A stretch of DNA of 11,538 nt. It comes from Actinomycetota bacterium (GTDB lineage: Bacteria; Actinomycetota; Actinomycetes; S36-B12; UBA10799). The first letter of the stretch is position 1, and each line of letters opens with the position of its first letter. The notes under the pieces are model-generated. The model was not told where the DNA came from. It saw nothing but the letters and a program-made list of their open reading frames with translations, and did not search any database. The position numbers and the translations under genes are program-made. Location: NCBI GenBank assembly GCA_030837445.1, contig JAUPKM010000613.1, positions 1 to 11,538 of the forward strand, given 5' to 3'. Shown piece after piece: positions 6,960-11,538 of this stretch.

Positions 6960-7538
6960 GTGAGCAACCATCCCGAGATCATCATCGTGGCTCGGCACGC
7001 GGAGAAGCCGGAGCCGACCGCCGGTTCGCTCGGGGTGGACCGGCTGGGTCGCGCGGATCCCCATTCGTTGACGGTGGTCGGCTGGCAGCGGGCGGGTGCG
7101 CTGGCGGCTCTGATGGCGCATCCGCCGAGTGTGGCGCAGCCAGGGCTCGTCCGGCCGGAGCGGGTCTTTGCCACCAAACCGACCAGCCACGCCAAAAGCC
7201 GGCGGGAACTTGACACCGCGTCGCCGGCCGCAGATCGGTTGGGTTTAGAGGTTGATGCTTCCCACGGGCACGGCCAGGTCGACGAGTTGGCGGCGCAGAT
7301 CCTCGCCGACAGGCGACCGGCGTTGGTGGTGTGGCACCACGGCGAGATTCCGTCGTTGGCCCGGGCTTTGGGGGTCGACCCCGCTGATGTGCCCGCCGCC
7401 TGGCCCGACGGGCGATATGACCTGCTGTGGGTACTGACGCACCAATCGACGCCGGCCGCAACCGGCGAAGGGCCCGCCCACTACTCGCTGGAAATCGTTC
7501 CGCAGCGGCTGCTGGCAGGAGATGTGGCCGAGGTCTAA
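6960..7538 (+). CDS. Histidine phosphatase superfamily protein (phosphoglycerate mutase-like fold)
   Basis: The 192-residue protein begins its domain at once with IIIVARHAEKPEP; the RHAE motif at residues 12-15 carries the phospho-accepting His13. A second catalytic His is expected in VVWHHGEIPSLARAL (H126/H127), the family's late H-G motif, and an ATKPTSHAKSRRELDTA segment (about 71-87) holds the central Ser/Arg phosphate-binding region. Substrate specificity cannot be read from the sequence; it could act on small phosphorylated metabolites or proteins. Start choice is uncertain. ATG 6885 has AGGAG ten bases upstream and adds 25 residues, but that stretch contains AGA and AGG codons unusual here and lies outside the conserved fold. 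GTG 6960 is therefore preferred. It stands alone on the plus strand, divergent from mscL, and its stop overlaps the convergent cobalamin-protein gene by four bases. Confidence 0.8.
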   Translation: MSNHPEIIIVARHAEKPEPTAGSLGVDRLGRADPHSLTVVGWQRAGALAALMAHPPSVAQPGLVRPERVFATKPTSHAKSRRELDTASPAADRLGLEVDASHGHGQVDELAAQILADRRPALVVWHHGEIPSLARALGVDPADVPAAWPDGRYDLLWVLTHQSTPAATGEGPAHYSLEIVPQRLLAGDVAEV

Positions 7539-8623
7539 CCGTCGGCGATTGGCGCGGTGATCGGACTGCAGGCGTCGAGGCCGGCCTGCGCCATCGCCCG
7601 CAACAGCGGACCCTCCGTGGGGATCACGGCCAGCAGTAACTCGAACGCCGACGCGACGAACCAGACGGGCAGTCGGTGCGCGCGCATCACAAGCTCGAAC
7701 CAATTCGCGTACTGCTCGACAAGACTCGAGTCAGCTGTGAGGGTGGCGGCGCCGACCGCTGACAGGGTTGAGCCGAGGTCCTCCCGGGTGGCGCGCACGG
7801 CCCGGTCGGACTCCGCCAGGTGGGGCCACTTCGCCAGCGCAAGGGAGACTGCCGCCTCCACCCAGGTGGCCTGGTCTCGTCTGAGCAGGACCAACTCGGC
7901 GGTTACCTCGGGCGGCCCGATTGGGAGGCGGGGTGACGGTCGGGACTGGGGCAGCAACTCGAGTAGCAGGTCCGCGCCGGCACTGAAAGTCGGGGCCCAG
8001 GTGTCCGCGCCGGCCGCACCGGCCCATGCGCCCTGCGGGCCGAACCCCCGGCCACCACACAGGACGTACATGCCGAGTCCGCGCAGGGCGCCGATCGTGC
8101 GACTGGCGCCGGGCAGAGAGATCGGCATTGAGCACGTGACGGCGACCGCCGTCGGTGGATCATCGCCGAGGAAGTCGGCCAGTTCCTCAGCCGGAACAGA
8201 TGGCCCGATGAACGACACGTCAACTCCTCGCAGTCGTAACACCTCGGAGGCCATCCGGCCTGGCAGGACATGCCACTCCCCCTCGGTGCACGCGACCACG
8301 GCCCGCCCTCGGGAGCCCTCCGGGATCGCCCCGGGTGCCCTCATCGCGGTGTCGGTCAAGGTCTGCAGGACGGCCTCGGTGATAGCCGAGGCCCGATGCT
8401 CAAGCGCGACGCTCCAGCGGCCCTCCTGCCAGCCCAGGCCGATGGCCGTCTGGGAGGCGGCAAGTAGGCCGGTGATGATTTCCTCGGGCGAGATTCCGGA
8501 GTCAAGCAGGTTCATTGCGACCGCAACGGCGGATCTTCGATCTCCGGCGTGAACGGCATCCAAGTACCGGGGCAGGGACGTGTCGAATGGTGTGGTGGCT
8601 GAGGTGATCGTGTCACCTGTCAT
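7535..8623 (-). CDS. Cobalamin (B12)-binding sensor protein with CarH-like cap, no DNA-binding domain
   Basis: The 362-residue soluble protein has three parts. Residues ~15-92 form a helical B12-binding cap (B12_binding_2 type) with W65-x9-E75-H76, the spacing found in adenosylcobalamin photoreceptors of the CarH/LitR type. Residues ~105-222 form a Rossmann-like B12-binding domain: E116-W-H118-V-L-P-G122 supplies the expected lower cobalt ligand H118, followed by SFIGPSVP (137-144), VTCSMP (162-167) and CGGRGFG (189-195). Residues ~240-352 are a helical region I do not recognise. There is no MerR-type helix-turn-helix, so it is not itself a DNA-binding repressor; it probably signals by protein contact. 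It could also bind methylcobalamin in a redox or corrinoid role. AGGAGG (8631-8636) lies seven bases before the ATG. It follows the diguanylate cyclase gene after 32 bases and is likely co-transcribed with it. Confidence 0.88.
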   Translation of the reverse strand: MTGDTITSATTPFDTSLPRYLDAVHAGDRRSAVAVAMNLLDSGISPEEIITGLLAASQTAIGLGWQEGRWSVALEHRASAITEAVLQTLTDTAMRAPGAIPEGSRGRAVVACTEGEWHVLPGRMASEVLRLRGVDVSFIGPSVPAEELADFLGDDPPTAVAVTCSMPISLPGASRTIGALRGLGMYVLCGGRGFGPQGAWAGAAGADTWAPTFSAGADLLLELLPQSRPSPRLPIGPPEVTAELVLLRRDQATWVEAAVSLALAKWPHLAESDRAVRATREDLGSTLSAVGAATLTADSSLVEQYANWFELVMRAHRLPVWFVASAFELLLAVIPTEGPLLRAMAQAGLDACSPITAPIADG

Positions 8624-8655
8624 GGACCTGCCTCCTCACACCCGGCCGGTAGGGC

Positions 8656-9444
8656 TCAGGGGCTGGCGCACGCCACGCGATTCCGCCCGGTGGACTTCAC
8701 ACGGTACATCAGCGCGTCTGCGGCCCGCAGCGCCGATTGTCCTGGCGTCTCAGCGGTCGTGGGGTCCGCTTCCACGGGTGCGACGCCGACGCTGAACGTG
8801 ACATGGAAGATCGCCATCTCCTGCCATCTTTGGTGGATTCGGTGCAGGGTTGAGCAGGCCTCGACCAGCCGTGTCGCCGGCAGCACGATGACGAATTCCT
8901 CCCCGCCCAGCCGGCCGACGATGTCCTGGGCTCGGACGGCACCGCGCAAATAGTGGGCGAAGGTGACCAGCAACGCGTCGCCCGCCTCGTGGCCGCCGGT
9001 GTCGTTCACCCGCTTGAAGTGGTCGAGGTCGAGCAGCGCAATGCAGTCCCCGGTTGTTGTGCGGTTGATGGCGAGCTCGAGCGATCGACGATTCCACAGG
9101 CCGGTCAGGGGATCCTGGGTTGCCTCGGTCACGAGTCGTTCGGAACTCAGGCTTCGCTGTGCGACGAGGCGGGCATCAGCGACGGCGGGCACCAGGTACC
9201 GGGTCAATAACACCTGCACCGCAGGATCAGCCGAGATGGGTAAGACGGGTCCGTGGTCGTCCAATGCCAGGTCCAGCGGGATCGCGTCCGGGTGGCCGTC
9301 AACGTCGCTGGTGTGCCCAGCCCCCAACGCCTCGCACAGCGTGTAGACCGACTGCTGGGCGGACTCGACGCTGTTTGCCCGCATGATCTCGCGGGCTGCG
9401 ACGTAGGCGCTTCGCAACGCCTCGGTCTCGGTCGGTGTCGCCAC
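8656..9444 (-). CDS. GGDEF-domain diguanylate cyclase with an uncharacterised N-terminal domain
   Basis: The 262-residue protein should make c-di-GMP from two GTP. The GGDEF domain covers about 105-258. It has DPLTGLWNRR (111-120), DLDHFKRVND (139-148, with metal ligand D139) and an active-site GGEEF (180-184). An inhibitory-site RxxD is present as R171-A-Q-D174, five residues before GGEEF, so product inhibition is expected. The first ~105 residues are soluble, mainly helical, with a PLDLALDDHGPVLPI strand segment (56-70) and a helical linker into the cyclase; I recall similar N-termini on actinobacterial GGDEF proteins but cannot name the domain. The start is a GTG preceded by a G-rich stretch; no better start is seen. 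It is the first gene of a probable two-gene operon with the cobalamin sensor and is divergent from the thioesterase gene. Confidence 0.92.
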   Translation of the reverse strand: MATPTETEALRSAYVAAREIMRANSVESAQQSVYTLCEALGAGHTSDVDGHPDAIPLDLALDDHGPVLPISADPAVQVLLTRYLVPAVADARLVAQRSLSSERLVTEATQDPLTGLWNRRSLELAINRTTTGDCIALLDLDHFKRVNDTGGHEAGDALLVTFAHYLRGAVRAQDIVGRLGGEEFVIVLPATRLVEACSTLHRIHQRWQEMAIFHVTFSVGVAPVEADPTTAETPGQSALRAADALMYRVKSTGRNRVACASP

Positions 9445-9484
9445 GCCCCCACCCTAGTCGTGGCGCGGCAATATGCTCAGGGGT
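9445..9484. promoter_or_regulatory. Short divergent promoter region between the GGDEF and thioesterase genes
   Basis: About 40 bp separate two divergent starts. The only AT-rich element in this GC-rich gap is the near-symmetric GCAATATGC (9468-9476), which could serve as a -10 region on both strands. On the plus strand TATGCT (9472-9477) lies seven bases before ATG 9485, the spacing of leaderless actinobacterial mRNAs. No -35 box was recognised. Confidence 0.3.
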
Positions 9485-9934
9485 ATGGCTGCCGATCTGG
9501 ATCCCGCCGTCGCGACGGCCTTCGTTCACCAATCCGTGCCGGCAATGGCCCGGCTGGGGTTGGTGGTGGAGGCCATCGAGCCCGGCTTTGTCAGGCTCAT
9601 GATGCCGTTGGAACCGAATCGTAACCACGTCGGGACGATGTACGCCGGTGCCCTGTTCGCGATCGCCGAACTCCCGGGTGGAGTCCTGCCGATGAGCGTG
9701 CTGGGTGCTGAGTTCGTGCCGATCGTCACTCACGTGGACATCGACTTCCTGCGCCCGGTTCGCAGCGACGCCCGGCTGGACGCGCGGATGGCGCCGGCCA
9801 ACCTCAGAGGACTTGCGGAGCAGGCGCGGACGGACGGCAAGGCCACTTTCGAGTTGGACCTGACCATCGTGGACGACGCCGGTGCGTGCGTGGCGACTGC
9901 GCACGGGTTCTACCAGCTGCGCCCGGTCGGCTAG
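9485..9934 (+). CDS. Hotdog-fold thioesterase (PaaI / YiiD_C / DUF4442-like)
   Basis: The 149-residue protein matches small hotdog acyl-CoA thioesterases. The central segment PLEPNRNHVGTMYAGALFAIAE (41-62) is the family signature, with N47, H48 and G50 before the long hotdog helix and E62 near its end. VTHVDIDFLRPV (81-92) and FELDLTIVDDAG (122-133) are the usual strands of the sheet, and the end CVATAHGFYQLRP is typical. It probably hydrolyses an acyl-CoA, but neither substrate nor pathway can be inferred. An alternative ATG at 9473, in frame, would add four residues (MLRG). ATG 9485 is preferred because a -10-like TATGCT lies just upstream, suggesting leaderless initiation. It is divergent from the diguanylate cyclase gene, and the crcB pair follows 88 bp downstream on the same strand. 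Confidence 0.82.
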   Translation: MAADLDPAVATAFVHQSVPAMARLGLVVEAIEPGFVRLMMPLEPNRNHVGTMYAGALFAIAELPGGVLPMSVLGAEFVPIVTHVDIDFLRPVRSDARLDARMAPANLRGLAEQARTDGKATFELDLTIVDDAGACVATAHGFYQLRPVG

Positions 9935-9974
9935 CTGTCCGTAGGTTGCTGTGGCCGTTCTCGCGCCTGCCTGC

Positions 9975-9990
9975 GGGTCTGCCAACCCCG
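9975..9990 (+). repeat. Left arm of a 16-bp inverted repeat bracketing the first crcB gene
   Basis: GGGTCTGCCAACCCCG here is the exact reverse complement of CGGGGTTGGCAGACCC at 10487-10502. It lies in the gap before crcB1. The same bases can also fold locally: TGCGGG (9972-9977) pairs with CCCGCA (9987-9992) over a 9-base loop, with no T-run after it. The local and long-range pairings are mutually exclusive. Confidence 0.7.
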
Positions 9991-10011
9991 CATCCCGGTG
10001 CTTTCGCCGCA

Positions 10012-10017
10012 TAGAGT
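10012..10017 (+). promoter_or_regulatory. Candidate -10 box for the crcB pair (leaderless start)
   Basis: TAGAGT fits the actinobacterial TAnnnT -10 form and ends five bases before GTG 10023, so transcription could begin at the start codon itself. No -35 box or Shine-Dalgarno is evident. Confidence 0.3.
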
Positions 10018-10022
10018 GACGT

Positions 10023-10520
10023 GTGTCCGAAACGCCGCCACCGGAATTGCCGGTCGACCCCGATGTTCCTGCGGGTGGTCAGGCCCTACGGCAAGGTCCC
10101 AGCTCCACTCGGCGTTGGGATGTGGCGCTTGTTGTCGCCGCCGGCGGAGCGGTCGGGGGTGGGGCCCGATACCTACTCAATGAAGCTTGGCAGACGGGCC
10201 CGAGCGGCTTCCCGTGGGCGACGTTCGTGGAAAACGTCACCGGCTGTCTGCTGCTGGGGGCCCTGATGGTGCTGCTGCTCGATGTCTGGCCCCCGACCCG
10301 ATACGGACGGCCGTTCCTCGGGGTTGGGGTACTCGGCGGCTTCACCACCTTCTCCACCTACACCGCCGAGACGGATGCCCTGCTGCGGCACGGACAGGTT
10401 CCGCTCGCGTTGACGTACTTCTTCGCTTCGCTTGCCGTCGGTTTGCTCGCGACCTGGGCTGGCCTGAATCTGACCCGAGCCGCGGCCGGGGTTGGCAGAC
10501 CCCCCCGGAGGGCCTCATGA
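10023..10520 (+). CDS. crcB: CrcB/Fluc fluoride channel subunit 1
   Basis: The 165-residue four-helix membrane protein exports F- when paired in the antiparallel Fluc dimer. Helix 1 holds GGAVGGGARYLL (R49), helix 2 TFVENVTGCLLLG (pore Asn N71), the broken helix 3 GVGVLGGFTTFSTYTAE (F107 and F110, the phenylalanine-box, with the Na+-site backbone turn), and helix 4 LTYFFASLAVGLL (Y132 and S136, the polar track). All key Fluc positions are kept. A 35-residue hydrophilic, Pro-rich N-terminal extension not seen in typical ~125-residue CrcB proteins precedes helix 1. GTG 10023 is used; GTG 10021 is out of frame. The stop overlaps the ATG of the second crcB (ATGA), so the two are translationally coupled and probably form a heterodimer. 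A 16-bp inverted repeat begins before this gene and ends in its last codons. Confidence 0.93.
   Translation: MSETPPPELPVDPDVPAGGQALRQGPSSTRRWDVALVVAAGGAVGGGARYLLNEAWQTGPSGFPWATFVENVTGCLLLGALMVLLLDVWPPTRYGRPFLGVGVLGGFTTFSTYTAETDALLRHGQVPLALTYFFASLAVGLLATWAGLNLTRAAAGVGRPPRRAS
10487..10502 (-). repeat. Right arm of the 16-bp inverted repeat, inside the 3' end of crcB1
   Basis: CGGGGTTGGCAGACCC, read on the plus strand, is the exact reverse complement of 9975-9990. It lies within the codons for the soluble C-terminal tail (AGVGRP), where protein constraint is low, and ends four bases before the GGAGGG ribosome-binding site of crcB2. Confidence 0.7.
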
Positions 10521-10891
10521 CCTTGTTGCTGGTGATGATCGGCGCGGCGGTTGGTGCCCCGAGCCGCTGGCTGCTGGACCAGGCGATCCAATCCCGGCAC
10601 ACCAGCGTTTTCCCGTGGGGTACCTGGACCATCAATATCCTCGGGTCCCTACTGCTGGGTGTTCTGCTGGGGGCCGCCGCCACCGGAGCCGCTCCGGCGC
10701 GGTTGGTGGCTCTCGCTGGCACGGGGTTCTGCGGAGGCTTCACGACCTTCAGCACATTCGGCTACGAAACCGTGATCCTTGCCGAGGAGGACTCATCGCT
10801 GGCGGCGGTCGTCAATGTGGCAGTGAGCCTTGCAGTCGGTCTGGCCGCGGCGACGGCGGGCTGGTATCTGTCTCAGACGATCTGGGGCTGA
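10517..10891 (+). CDS. crcB: CrcB/Fluc fluoride channel subunit 2
   Basis: At 124 residues this is the standard CrcB size. Helix 1 carries GAAVGAPSRWLL (R17), helix 2 GTWTINILGSLLLG (pore Asn N40), the broken helix 3 GTGFCGGFTTFSTFGYE (F75 and F78), and helix 4 AAVVNVAVSLAVGL. The helix-4 position that is Tyr in subunit 1 (Y132) and in well-studied Flucs is Asn here (N100), while the Ser four residues on (S104) is kept, so the two subunits differ along the polar track. ATG 10517 is supported by GGAGGG (10507-10512) four bases upstream and by the ATGA overlap with crcB1; an open frame running upstream to 10187 is not coding. Together the genes encode a probable heterodimeric fluoride exporter. 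The 3' end overlaps the convergent histidine-kinase gene by 19 bp. Confidence 0.95.
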   Translation: MTLLLVMIGAAVGAPSRWLLDQAIQSRHTSVFPWGTWTINILGSLLLGVLLGAAATGAAPARLVALAGTGFCGGFTTFSTFGYETVILAEEDSSLAAVVNVAVSLAVGLAAATAGWYLSQTIWG

Positions 10892-11538
10892 TCTGAGGAA
10901 GCGGGGTCCGCGGTGGGGAGTTCGAACCAGAAGGTGGAGCCACCCGTCGCACTGCTCACCACCCCGATTTCCCCGGCATGGGCCTGGACAATGCCAGCCG
11001 CGATGGCCAGTCCCAGCCCGCTGCCGCCCGTGCGGCTATCGCGGGCCGAGTCGGTCCGGTAGAAGCGGTCGAATACGCGAGCCGCCTCGGCGGGCGACAG
11101 TCCAGGTCCTTTGTCGGAGACCGCGACCCGCACTCGGTCGTCGTCGACGGTCACGCGCACCTCGACCGGGGTTCCTGCGGCCGAGTGTCTGCCAGCATTG
11201 TCCAGCAGAATCGCGCACACCTGAGTGAGTCGGTCGGGGTCACCGGCGACCAAGCACTCGGCTGGGGCTTGCAGTGTGATCGTCCGATCAGGGAGTCGCA
11301 CCCTGGCGTCGGTGACCAGCCCATCGACCGCCGCGACCAAGTCGAAATCCGTCGGGCGCAGGTTGGCGGCCGTATCCAATTCCGCCAACAGCAGCAACTC
11401 ATCCACCAGTCGGGACATCCGGTTGGCTTCTGTTCGCATCCGGCGCATGGCGTCCTCGATCGCCGCTGGCTCCTGGATCCCGCCCGCTGAGTAGAGCGAG
11501 GTGTAGCCGGTCAGCGAGGCGAGGGGCGTGCGCAACTC
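10873..11538 (-). CDS. Sensor histidine kinase, C-terminal catalytic part (cut by right edge)
   Basis: The gene runs off the right edge. The first visible codons read ELRTPLASLTGY, the segment right after the phospho-accepting His of the H-box (usual HELRTPL), so that His lies just outside the window. The rest of the dimerisation helices follow (RMRTEANRMSRLVDELLLLAELD), then a HATPase domain with N-box ILLDNAGRHS, G1 box SDKGPGL, F-box VFDRFYR and G2 box GGSGLGLAIA. The ATP-binding site looks intact. The sensor, membrane segments and any HAMP domain are upstream of the visible part, as presumably is its response regulator, so the signal is unknown. The C-terminal tail (TADPASSDQPQIV) overlaps the crcB2 3' end by 19 bp. 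Confidence 0.92.
   Translation of the reverse strand, partial: ELRTPLASLTGYTSLYSAGGIQEPAAIEDAMRRMRTEANRMSRLVDELLLLAELDTAANLRPTDFDLVAAVDGLVTDARVRLPDRTITLQAPAECLVAGDPDRLTQVCAILLDNAGRHSAAGTPVEVRVTVDDDRVRVAVSDKGPGLSPAEAARVFDRFYRTDSARDSRTGGSGLGLAIAAGIVQAHAGEIGVVSSATGGSTFWFELPTADPASSDQPQIV

Noticed and set aside
9935..10022. Fluoride riboswitch before the crcB pair
   Set aside because: The conserved core of the crcB-motif aptamer is not visible in this 88-base gap, and a leaderless start looks more likely.
10187..10516. N-terminal extension of the second crcB gene back to 10187
   Set aside because: The extension overlaps nearly all of crcB1 in another frame; ATG 10517 has a good ribosome-binding site and gives the standard CrcB length.

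Overview
The window is gene-dense, GC-rich bacterial DNA with GTG starts, ATGA/TGATG stop-start overlaps and very short gaps. The codon use, a Tat-type lipoprotein multicopper oxidase resembling mycobacterial MmcO, a tandem crcB pair and a free-standing cobalamin sensor beside a GGDEF protein all point to an actinobacterium. I cannot name the genus. No rRNA, tRNA, CRISPR array, insertion sequence or phage gene was seen, and no gene-free stretch exceeds about 140 bases.

Left block, plus strand (1-3382): the 3' end of a short-chain dehydrogenase/reductase, then a tightly packed run. It holds an EAL-domain c-di-GMP phosphodiesterase with a PAS-like N-terminus, a multi-pass membrane protein of the LPG_synthase_TM (UPF0104) family, and a PAP2 phosphatase. 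Both junctions after the EAL gene overlap (TGATG and ATGA), so the three are probably co-transcribed.

Middle block, minus strand (3360-6821): mscL is furthest upstream. Next comes a 131-bp gap with a near-perfect CsoR/RicR-like palindrome (GTACCCC-AG-GGGGTAC), a Tat-exported lipoprotein multicopper oxidase, and four bases later a CPA1 Na+/H+ antiporter. The oxidase probably protects the cell envelope from copper under a copper-sensing repressor encoded elsewhere, and the antiporter appears to sit in the same transcript.

Right block: a histidine-phosphatase gene (plus) converges on a minus-strand pair made of a GGEEF diguanylate cyclase followed by a cobalamin-binding protein. The latter carries the W-x9-E-H cap motif of CarH-type photoreceptors but no DNA-binding domain. 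This pair is the best candidate for an unusual system: B12- and possibly light-dependent control of c-di-GMP, with an EAL phosphodiesterase encoded about 6 kb away. A hotdog thioesterase gene diverges from it. A tandem pair of CrcB/Fluc fluoride channel subunits follows, the first bracketed by a 16-bp inverted repeat. A sensor histidine kinase, cut by the window edge just after its H-box His, converges on the second crcB.

Three convergent gene pairs overlap at their 3' ends (23, 4 and 19 bp), which leaves little room for ordinary intergenic terminators.
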